Below, in pieces: positions 22,189 through 30,906 of a stretch of 53,170 nt of DNA. Position numbers and translations under genes: made by a program. The DNA comes from Gaertneriomyces semiglobifer (taxonomy: Eukaryota > Chytridiomycota > Chytridiomycetes > Spizellomycetales > Spizellomycetaceae). Position 1 is the first letter of the stretch. Each line of letters begins with the position of its first letter. Location: NCBI GenBank assembly GCA_025558075.1, contig JAHLKF010000048.1, positions 1 to 53,170 of the forward strand, in the 5' to 3' direction. The notes beneath the pieces were generated by a model that saw nothing but the letters and a program-made list of their open reading frames with translations, ran no database searches and was not told where the DNA came from.

Positions 22189-23112
22189 CTACGTTGCGCC
22201 GCTAACGGTTTCACGTGTTGAGCCATCGGCAGCTACCGCTCCTGCTTCCGGAGAAGGCGCCCCCGGTGAGATGCTTGAGGTTCTGATCATGTCGCTAAGT
22301 CTTGAGCAAGCATTTACGCTTTCGCGCGTATCCAACATCATTTGATGGACCGATTGCCGTGTCGGGTAGGGTGCCGATGGCAGTATGAATCGTAGAAGCC
22401 CACTAACAGCAGCCCGACATATTGGACATTTGCTGACTCCCCGTGGCCTCGCATTTGATCCTGTGCCATTCGGGATTCGAATCGAATCTGCACAGCCAGA
22501 ACAAACACAAAGGTGTCGGCAAGGAACCATCATAACGTCGCGGTGTTCACACAGGCATACTACGCATTCGTTGGAAGGGTCTTCAGATGAGAATCCATAA
22601 ATCTCACTCAGGGCGTACGCTTTACGGCCAATCTGTGACGCACATATGAGTATGCCATGAAGCTGAGGTTGACGGAATGAATTACTTACCAACAGCTCCT
22701 GCTTGACGACTTTTATCTCGTGCGAACTTGTGCCTTGTATTTCACCAGCCTCAATATCATCTGCTGCTACGGGTGTCGACTTCACCCCACCTATGAGAGC
22801 AAAGGTGATATGTTGCTGATTTTCATTCAGAATATTTGGTTGCGTATCATCATTGTGTTGCTGTATCACGATAACGATGGCAGCAGTATTGCCAGGCCCA
22901 ATTTGAGGAATGGAAACTCGGATGATTTGCCTCATTGCAGCAGGAAAAGGACCAGATGCTGCCGCGCATTCCGCAGTGCCAAAATGCGCACTAGAGCTGG
23001 CTGGGTCATTGACACAAGTTCGTACAGTAAACGCCGCCGTTGCATCCACCAAAAACTCCAGGAAAGCAGATTGCAATGAAGGTTCATTTGACGGTGGGGG
23101 GTGAATGTTCAA
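22189..23112 (-). CDS. MGRN1/LOG2-like RING-type E3 ubiquitin ligase
   Basis: The spliced model complement(join(22189..22632,22690..23112)) gives 288 aa. The 57-nt intron (GTAAGT...TCACAG) has no stop and a length divisible by three, so an unspliced mRNA would encode 307 aa in the same frame. The C3HC4 RING reads ECVVCLCEHRDVMMVPCRHLC then CSGCADSIR...KCPICRAAV, the form found in MGRN1, RNF157 and plant LOG2. Just before the RING, KQELL + IGRKAYALSEIYGFSS matches the 'VVKQ...LQEIYG' linker of that group. The N-terminal half would correspond to the DAR2-like substrate region. MGRN1-type ligases act on endosomal trafficking (TSG101) or membrane proteins. No myristoylation site is seen here (it starts MNIHPPP). 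It converges on CFAP97, with 172 bp between stops. Confidence 0.85.
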   Translation of the reverse strand: MNIHPPPSNEPSLQSAFLEFLVDATAAFTVRTCVNDPASSSAHFGTAECAAASGPFPAAMRQIIRVSIPQIGPGNTAAIVIVIQQHNDDTQPNILNENQQHITFALIGGVKSTPVAADDIEAGEIQGTSSHEIKVVKQELLVSNSFRQPQLHGILICASQIGRKAYALSEIYGFSSEDPSNECVVCLCEHRDVMMVPCRHLCVCSGCADSIRIPNGTGSNARPRGVSKCPICRAAVSGLLRFILPSAPYPTRQSVHQMMLDTRESVNACSRLSDMIRTSSISPGAPSPEAGAVAADGSTRETVSGAT

Positions 23113-23237
23113 ATATTTAATGCTGTTCCGAGGAAGATGTAACTTCGACTTGATAACCGTCGTTGGCTGCCTCCCATCTTGCTAAAAAGGCCATTCTCAC
23201 GTCAGAACCTCGCAGAAATAGAGTGCTCAAAAAAAAA

Positions 23238-23513
23238 TCACTGTGCCTTTGCATATAAATTTCCTAGTGTACTTCGATGCTCATCCGAAAAATATGAAGT
23301 GCTGTCGACAAGTGGTTTCCACCATCCAAATGACCCATCTGGATCGTGAAATGGACCAGATGGCTGAATGTTTGCGCCTTGACCAGGCCGTGACTTGTCA
23401 GTAAAGTCAGGACCAAAGTTCAGCGCCTTGCCTGGATTGAAGGCTGGAACTATAGGTTCCAGTGGAACCGTCTGTGGGAGTACTGCATTTTGCCGCGATG
23501 CTCTGTTGCCCAT
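23238..23513 (-). CDS. Small protein of unknown function, possible N-myristoylation
   Basis: A single-exon 91-aa ORF. It starts MGNRASRQ, which fits an N-myristoylation signal (Gly2, small residue at position 6, basic following residues). The rest is Pro/Gly/Phe-rich with a WW pair (SFGWWKPLVD) and a short helical end (RSTLGNLYAKAQ). I do not recognise the family. The composition is protein-like and the ATG is well placed, so a real gene is likely. It is divergent from the Sfi1/CCDC191-like gene across about 530 bp. A link to flagellar or membrane-anchored functions is speculation based on that neighbour only. Confidence 0.5.
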   Translation of the reverse strand: MGNRASRQNAVLPQTVPLEPIVPAFNPGKALNFGPDFTDKSRPGQGANIQPSGPFHDPDGSFGWWKPLVDSTSYFSDEHRSTLGNLYAKAQ

Positions 23514-24047
23514 GATTCAAAGGTGCGAAAAACTCGATGCGGTACGACCTGAACATGAAGTTCACTTCTAACGCGCAGCCCGTGATATATTTAACCTTAA
23601 TTTCATGTTTGGAAGAAACAGTTGACATCACATCAGTATGTAAAGTTGTAAAGTACGCATATTGCATATCGTTGGTCGGTGCTCCCGTTTTAGCGTTACA
23701 AGCTTTTGAACATTTACTCTATTCTAGGTCTACTTATGCTTAATTCCAAGCTCTTTCACAGCGTCTTGTATCGTTTTCCTCGGATTCAGCGCGCGAATTG
23801 AATCGTGACAGATTTTACAGATTTTACGCGTGCAAAGTCCAGTTAAACTGAGGAATTTCACGCGAAGGTTATCTCGACTATGCTCCGGTAAATGTCGATT
23901 TAGTCTGGAAAGCGTGAACTAAAAGGGTAACAATATGTATTTTACTTTATAGCGCAATTGATTGGAACCTGCTTGGGGGTGAAGATGTAATTTTTTAGTC
24001 GTGGTGAATTTGTGGCCAACGCACTGACTGTTCTCTTTTTTACGCAG
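23514..24047. other. Divergent intergenic region
   Basis: About 530 bp of AT-rich DNA separate the small MGN protein from the Sfi1/CCDC191-like gene. No ORF with protein-like composition is present. The 5' exon of the plus-strand gene may lie here, because the first coding block I can read is preceded by a splice-acceptor-like TTTTTTACGCAG ending at 24047 and an upstream in-frame stop. Confidence 0.4.
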
Positions 24048-27000
24048 GATGAGTGGCATCACCGAAATCAAGCCACGGCGAATACCCACCAACCTAACGA
24101 GAATGTGTCATCAATGTTTTCCGCTGAACGGCATTTCGCCCGGCTTGAAGCAGCCGAGACCGATGGCCTACAAGAAGCGCTAGACGAGATGAACAGCGGC
24201 ATTGGGGGAATAGCGTCTCCAAAGTTGCGCACAGCTTGGAGTGCGACAGAGGCATTGCAGTTCGAGAATATTGTTCTGCAGAATACAGATAATACTATAA
24301 TCGAAGGTACAGATTAAGCTTGCCCTCGCCAACTCAATATTCACTAACCTCACAGGAACTGTGCAGCACGGGCTTTGCTCAATCAGTGGATAGTAGATAG
24401 TCCCCTTGACGGGACTGCAGACGATATGTCAAAACAAATCATATCAGATATCCGACATAGTGAATCTGATCCAGCCAATGGCTACCACTCACTTCGTGAA
24501 GCAGTTGAAGATGCGTTTGCGGGAGGACGTGGCAAGGTACCCGTAACATGTCCATCGACAATGATTATTGCACAACTGACAGAGCGAGCAGGCATGTCAG
24601 TCGAGTTTACCACGATATGACACTCGACATGAGAAAGTTAAGCAACGAAGAGAACTTATGCATCAGCACCAAGTGCGCGAACTGGAGGAACGGCTTTCAC
24701 AAAAGCGTGAAAGGCGGGCCACTGCCCTGCAACACACAATGGCCGTGCACAATGCCGTCACGTACGTTTGTACCGCTACTTCGGCGACATACTCATGAGA
24801 CTCAAGTGTTGCTGTGCTAGCAAGCGTTATGAACGGCAACGCCTCAACCGGGAGGCTGCTATTTTGGCCGCTGCCGCCAAAGCTAAGGAGAGAATGTTCG
24901 CTCAACGCTCCGCCAAGTTACAGACGCAGCCGAAGCAGATTATGTGAGAACGCGGTGATCGGCGAATGAAACTCCGCACTTGCTGATTATACGCTCTCTC
25001 TGCTAGGGATGAACAAAATGGCGAATCATCCGAGCCAGATGGACACCGTTTTCTAGATGGTGGTACTGCTGGAGTAAATGATGATCTCTCAGAGGAACCC
25101 TCTGAGGAAGCAGTGACAACAAACACTTCCAACCCTCTTGATCAACAGCGTAGCGAAACCGAGGCATCTAAATGTAAGGCGCTTACGGCTGCGAGAGAGA
25201 AGGCTGAGAATATGTGGAATATCAAAAAGTTGCAAGCTCTGCGCGTACGTATTAGACTTCAAAGAGCTTGCCTGTGTCAGCACTCTCAACTGCCTCGACT
25301 GTAGAGGTTGTGGACAGCCTGGCTAGGACATGCGACGGCTGGAAAAAGTGCCAGGGAGCGCTTTCAGGTGGGCAATTATCTGCTAATTCATGATTTTTCG
25401 CACACTGAGATTTCTATCGCTGTCTAGTTGTTACGTTACTGGCGGCTGAAAAATCGCGTTTGGCGTACTTGGCGTACCGCGCAAAGACGGAGAGAACATG
25501 ATAGGTGCGATCTTTTCCTTCTTGCCGCTTTCTATCCCAAGTTAATCATGCTGCACGCGCAGAGAACTTCAGGAGGCAGAAGCACGTCTCAGAATGGAAC
25601 AGGCAGCTAATATTAAAGCACTGCGCCATTGGCGCGCCTGCCTTCTATCGAAAAGCTTTCTCGCATGGACCTGCTTCGTACGAAAAGAAGGTGCGTTCGG
25701 CACCGAGATTGCGGCATGTGCGTTTTGCACATTGCTCACATGTGATGGAACAGCGGAAGATAGAGCCTTGCGACGGAAACATGAGGAACGAGCGCGGCGC
25801 ATGCAGGAATTTTTAGCGCAAGTGGCAACTCTCCAATTGGAGGAGGAGGCTCAGCCTATACCCAGCCGTGCACCACCACCCGAGGATGCCATTAAAAATA
25901 AGTCCACCGAGAAAGTGGTGGATGACGAAATGCCAGCAGTTGCTGCACCAACGTCGGAGGCAGTCTCGCCGCGAGTGAGAGATAATGATTTGGATGACTT
26001 AAAAGCTCTTAATCGCAAGGGAGCATCCGGTGGCAACACGAGACATTCGGACCGACCACCGGTATTGAATGGCGGTACTCGGGGAACCACGAGTACGACC
26101 CGCAACAAGCCGCTCCGGACGCCTCAGGATGAAAAGCTTATTCGCCGTACGTAGCCTTCTCGACGCTATCAGTTCGTCCTTTTTGGCTGACGGTAGAGTT
26201 TAGAGATGGAACAACGAGAAGCAGAAAGGAAAGAGCGTCGCCGCTTGCTGGAAGAGCGTAAGCGACGGCGCGAACAAGAAATTCAGGTGCGAAAGGAATC
26301 ACCGATTCTGGGAGACGTTTTGCTTGAAACTGAACAGCGCATTAGGAGCGCCGCGAGCGTGAAGCGCGAGAGAAGGAAGAAGCGGAGGAACGTGAAAGGA
26401 AACGACTAGTTGAAGCTCGAAAAGAACTGGAACGCGCGGTCGCTGCCGCTGAGGAAGCGAAGCGTCGACGACGTGAGCAAGTCCGACAGTTAGCGGATGC
26501 GTTTGTTAAGAAGAGGTTGCAGCAACTGATTTTGTTCCGCTGGATGGAGTCCGTACAACAACAAAAAGCATGCAGACGAAAGGCTGACTGCCAACGGGCC
26601 AAAAGCGTCTTTCATATATGGTTGCGACATACTGCCACCAAGTTAGAAAAGCAGAATACTGAAGCGAGCATGTGGCGTACACAGCGAATGCTACGCGGTT
26701 CGTGGGATGTGTGGAAAAAGGTACGGCTCGCTCTGCAATGCTGCTGTGGCCGCAGAACCTGATCCTTCGAATGCAATCAGTACACATCGTTGCTTCACGC
26801 AAGAGAAGCGGAAACCATACGCCACTGGCAAGTTCGCGTAAAGCGTGCACTGTGGAGAACATGGGTTGCACATTACCAACGCGTGCGTACGGCAAGACTT
26901 ATCAAAGAACGGCATGATGAACTGAAGGCGGATGCACTTGCCCGACGGTAAATATCTATCAATAATTCTTAAGGTGGCACCGGAAATAATGCTTTGGATG

Positions 27001-27287
27001 TATAGTGTCATTCCGCGGCGTTGCCTTCGAATTTGGCGAGAGTACGTGGCAGCTGAAAAGGAAGCAAAATGGAGGCAATTTCGCAAGGAGGTTTTGAGAA
27101 ATCGGGTCAAGGTATGTCGACCTGAAACCTTCCCGCCTGCGATATCCTAACTGGTTTTTTCAAGGAACTGCTACACCACTCAAGTTTTGAAACGTCTTTG
27201 CAGCATGAGACAATCATAGGCCAGGAGCTTGAGAGCCTTCCACCAGAGTCGATAGCCTGCATGCAGGACCAGGGTGCGGCTAACTGA
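24048..27287 (+). CDS. Sfi1/CCDC191-like coiled-coil protein with Trp repeats (14 exons)
   Basis: Exons with consistent phase: 24048..24306, 24367..24536, 24601..24761, 24821..24943, 25007..25244, 25305..25367, 25428..25504, 25563..25690, 25754..26146, 26204..26286, 26346..26720, 26781..26947, 27006..27111, 27165..27287 (821 codons from 24048). The first in-frame ATG is 24114 (799 aa). An upstream exon is possible. The protein mixes long charged coils (LEERLSQKRERR, ERREREAREKEEAEERERK) with at least six segments of W-x(4-10)-W type, such as RLWTAWLGHA, LLRYWRLKNRVWRTW, LRHWRACLLSKSFLAW and IRHWQVRVKRALWRTW. These resemble the helical repeats of Sfi1 (centrin-binding) and the related CCDC191 proteins of centrosomes and basal bodies. 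A structural role at the basal body is inferred. Exact orthology is not settled. Confidence 0.75.
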
Positions 27288-27534
27288 TTGTTGTCGTTCT
27301 CTGATATCATGCGTAGGATCCAGTCCGTCAATATGAGCATGCTGTGAGAGCCGCAAAAATGTATCCAGTCCAGTTTCCGATCGTTCTTTGCACACGTCCG
27401 CTGTAATTTCATAATACCGCATACTTCAAAATCCACAACGCAGCACTAGTCCATCACATCAAAAAGTGAAATACTTGAAGTAAATATACAACAAACACCT
27501 CCACACACTCGTCTGCAGTATGTCCCCTCTTCCA

Positions 27535-28387
27535 CTAACGGTAAGACTTCTGGTAACGGGCACGAGCACCAGCACCACCGAACTTCTTTGGTTCGCATCG
27601 GCGGGGGTCAGCGACAAGGAGCGTACGGTCGTAGTGGACGAGAATGTCCTTGATCTCCTTCTTAGCAGCCTCGTCAACGTCTGGATACAAATATGTCAAT
27701 AATCACGACTACCGATGTTCATCCTCGCATATACATACACTTTTGGTAGAAGGCAACGATAGCCTTGGCAATAGCCTGACGGATGGCTGGAATAAAACGG
27801 TCAGCAACGGCAACTCTAAAGACCATCACCAAACTCAAAAACATCGACATACCGTAGATCTGGGAAACGTTACCACCTCCCTCAACACGGACCCGGATGT
27901 CAACGTTGGAGAAACGGTCCTTTCCGAGAAGGTAGATAGGCTCGTACACCTTGGCCTTCAAGATCTCGGGCTCGAGGAGGTCAAGGGGGCAACCGTTGAT
28001 CTTGATCAGACCATTTCCGCGCTTGCAGTGAGCAACGGCGGTGGCGGTCTTCTACTCGTAAAAAAATCCAAAAAAGACAGGTTACTCATCCGGACTTTGG
28101 GATGCATATCATCCAGACGTCAATTTGCATCAACGGCGTAGCCATGTCGCCGACGCTAACACCCCTTCCACGCACTGCTAATGTTTACTGATCAAAGCTT
28201 CGTCGTTCTGACTCTTTGCTGGCTCAAACCAGCATATCCTGCACACTAGCTCTCGTTCCTCATCCACCATGTACGAACTCCTTCTGATATTTACCTTACG
28301 ACCATATGTCTGGACGGCTGATAAAGAAAATGATCAGAGCGATTCCCAAGAGCAACAGCACAAGCACGTCTACCCACCCTCAGTCAT
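27535..28387 (-). CDS. RPS16: 40S ribosomal protein uS9 (RPS16)
   Basis: Five exons: complement(join(27535..27680,27739..27786,27853..28051,28295..28317,28378..28387)), 141 aa. The first coding exon is only 10 nt (ATG ACT GAG G) and the second 23 nt (VQTYGRK). The third intron boundary restores [13 protein letters not shown]. The sequence follows uS9 throughout: [43 protein letters not shown], and the invariant tail [13 protein letters not shown]. uS9 sits in the head of the small subunit, and its C-terminal Arg reaches the P-site tRNA. Intron 2 (28052-28294, 243 nt) is four times longer than its neighbours. Strongly biased codon use compared with adjacent genes fits high expression. It converges on the Sfi1-like gene (247 bp between stops). 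Confidence 0.97.
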
Positions 28388-28507
28388 GTTGTAGAACTTT
28401 ATGACTGTTAAACGAAACGCTGGAGTTAGCGACAACCGCTCAAAATTTGACAGAGGTTCTAGGCGACGGAAGCGAGCAGTAAAGGCTCAAATAGTCGGTT
28501 CATCAAC

Positions 28508-28625
28508 AGTCCACACAATCGTCTCTGCTAATAATACCCAGCAAGCGGCCCGCAGTAGATACGTCGTTTCATACCAAGTCCACACAATCGTCTGATACCC
28601 AGCAGGGGGCACGGCCCGCAAGGGA
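28508..28625. repeat. Degenerate tandem duplication upstream of RPS16
   Basis: GTCCACACAATCGTCT occurs at 28509-28524 and again at 28578-28593. Each copy is followed by ATACCCAGCA(A/G)G and, further on, by CGGCCCGCA. The unit is about 70 bp, and the second copy is shortened. It lies 120-240 bp upstream of the RPS16 start codon, where promoter elements are expected. Confidence 0.65.
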
Positions 28626-28857
28626 TGCAACACTGGCGAAAAGGTCGACCCGAACAAGTAACCCAGTTGACATTCGTCTCCCTTCACACACACTACTCCT
28701 CCTCCTCAGCAGTACAGCCAGCTATCCTCAACCTACCTATGAAGGAAATTCCTTGAGTGGCCGAAAGTGGGTGCAAAGTTGAAAGATCTCTATTACCACC
28801 GCCAAAGGGCTACTCCTTGGCCATGCGACTTCAAAAAAACCACCAAGTGTTAGGGTC

Positions 28858-28873
28858 ACGTAATATATTACGT
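28858..28873. promoter_or_regulatory. 16-bp perfect palindrome ACGTAATA/TATTACGT
   Basis: ACGTAATATATTACGT is an exact palindrome about 470 bp upstream of the RPS16 ATG. Each half contains TTACGT, a bZIP half-site core (ATF/CREB or C/EBP type). A binding site for a bZIP dimer pair is plausible. This is inference only. Confidence 0.4.
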
Positions 28874-30331
28874 AAGATGGCCCGCTTTTGTTTGTGATAA
28901 CAAAACGTCGCGGTTGGGCAGTGACAGGGGCACTCTTCCCCGTCAATGAGGATCTACTCTAAAAGTACAGAAAGGTAATGATTTTACGCCACAAAAAAAG
29001 GCATTTTGACATTGGCTTCATTCGCATGCCATCAGTTCGCCTGGTGTGGCAGCTGGAGCAGCAGTCGTGTGCGCGATCATGTCCGGGCCGGTTTCGAGCC
29101 CATGTTAATGTGTACGAGAGGGGCGCAATGCCCGACATCTTGAACTCACTGCGCCAAAGCATTCTCTCCTTTCGCCATAACAGATCCATCGCCAAAGTTC
29201 TTTCTATGCGGCGCCGTCATCCCACGCATCGGGCGGAGGAGTTTGGGGAGCGTGCATTTCCGTATTGTTTCACCACAGCGACCCAAGCTACACTGGATGG
29301 TTCGCCAGGTTGGTATTGGTCACTTTATTATTGGTTAGCCTAGTCCTGTGAAGTCTTCAAAGAGCATGGGTGTCGATGCCGAAAGCTGGCAATCCTTGTG
29401 GAACGTCTGCATATGTGCTGGATCATGTATTACAGCCTATCAACCGGTTATCGAAAGGGTTCCGGCTGATGGCAGCAGCTTATAGAATTAAGTACAGCAT
29501 GACGGTTACGGTCGGAAGGCCTTCACCCAAGATCGACCTCTCTGTCGATCGCCGCCCATGCTAAGAACAGGAACCTTCTTCTGATGTCGATCGCCGCTTC
29601 CGATAAGACATGTACAGGATATCTCTCAACCTGTCTGGTTCTTCTGGCTCAGACAAGAGGCACAATGGAGACCGGAAAGCATGTGCTAATGCTAGCTCCT
29701 GAGAAGGAGAAGGCTCAAGAAAAAAAAACGATCACGGTACCCATTGCATAGAATCCGAGTGCAATACAATGACGGATTGGCGGAGACCCGATCTGTTGAT
29801 TTCTTTGTCATGATGATCATTCTTCTGAAGATGAATGCCAGCCGTCCCATGTGTGCCTGCCAGAATTTCAAATTGTGATCCCAGACAAGAAGAGAAGATA
29901 CAAAAACTGTATTGTGCACCCTTAAATTGAAAAATGTGCAAGGCCAGTCCGCGGCGCTGATCCAGAGCATTGGGATGGGGAATGAGCCCGGACGAGCCTG
30001 CCGAGCATTCATTCCCTTGGTCCATGCCCCGAGGCGCAAGCCTGAAATGTCCACCTATTGTCCACCCACTGCGGATCCGCCGAGAATCACAGCATCACAC
30101 CCATGAACCGAACCGCTCAGACTTAACCTTTCCCGCAAATACACGAGCGGAGTTGGGGTCTATCCTTAGCTTATTGCAATGCGAGTGACTCCACTCTCAC
30201 TCACATTTAACTAATAACATATACGCAGTCAAGTGAATGAGTCAACCACGCAGGTGACTTGCCCCCTTTCCCCCGCCCCCCTTCGTCGCCTTTTGCCCAA
30301 CACTTCCTTTGAACAATAATAAAGTGGTGTG

Positions 30332-30357
30332 CACTCACACACACTCACACACTCACA
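30332..30357. repeat. CA/CT-rich microsatellite
   Basis: A run of CACTCACACACACTCACACACTCACA with a period of 8-10 (CACACACT). Simple-sequence DNA in the intergenic region. Confidence 0.7.
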
Positions 30358-30906
30358 TCCCCATTGACAACCAGCTGTGCCGGGGGGAACCACCACTTAC
30401 TTCTTCGACCCCAGGACGTCGACAGGTACATCCGCCTTCTGGTCCCGGTTTCGCACGATCCGCTGTTCCGCCCCCCCCATTCATTGTGTACATAGTCGTT
30501 TTTTTTTTGTGAATAGGGTGTGTAGGTGATGTGCTGGGATTGTGGTGTGAATTACGCAAAGCATATTGTTTGATAGTACGTTGATACGGTGCTTCCGGTC
30601 ATAGACGAGGCGAGAAAGACGTGAGAGACGCTTGTGGGTCGTCCGCCCCTCCCCGTTTTCCCACCCCTGCGTTTTTACCAATATAAAAGACGGACTCTCT
30701 TCTCCCCCCCTTCCACTCCGACTCCGCCCTGCTCTATCTCGTATCTCGCAGGCATATTGATACGACGCTATTTTCAAGAGCTGCTAGAAGTGCTTAATTC
30801 CGCCATATTTACACGCCTGCTGGAGTAAAGCCCTTTGTTGTTATAACAAGGCAAAAGATAGCTTTGTTCCCCCCCCTTTATCCCATCCTTGACCGAGAAA
30901 GAAGGC

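Larger units (their letters stand above)
28388..30906. other. About 2.5 kb without a convincing gene
   Basis: This region separates the divergent RPS16 and PRRC2-like genes. The longest ORF (28978-29343, 121 codons) has no recognisable motif and atypical composition, and I do not call it. Visible structure: a degenerate tandem duplication at about 28508-28625, a 16-bp palindrome at 28858-28873, two TGTCGATCGCCGC copies near 29540 and 29585, and a CACACACT-rich run at 30332-30357. It probably holds the RPS16 promoter, then the promoter and a C/T-rich long leader of the PRRC2-like gene (30640-30906). Confidence 0.45.

Noticed and set aside
29080..29110. tRNA-like GGTTTCGAGCC near 29090
   Set aside because: It has an extra T in the B box and no cloverleaf can be built around it.
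28978..29343. 121-codon ORF upstream of the PRRC2-like gene
   Set aside because: No recognisable motif, high Arg/His/Cys content, and no splice-supported extension; it looks like chance in a long intergenic region.
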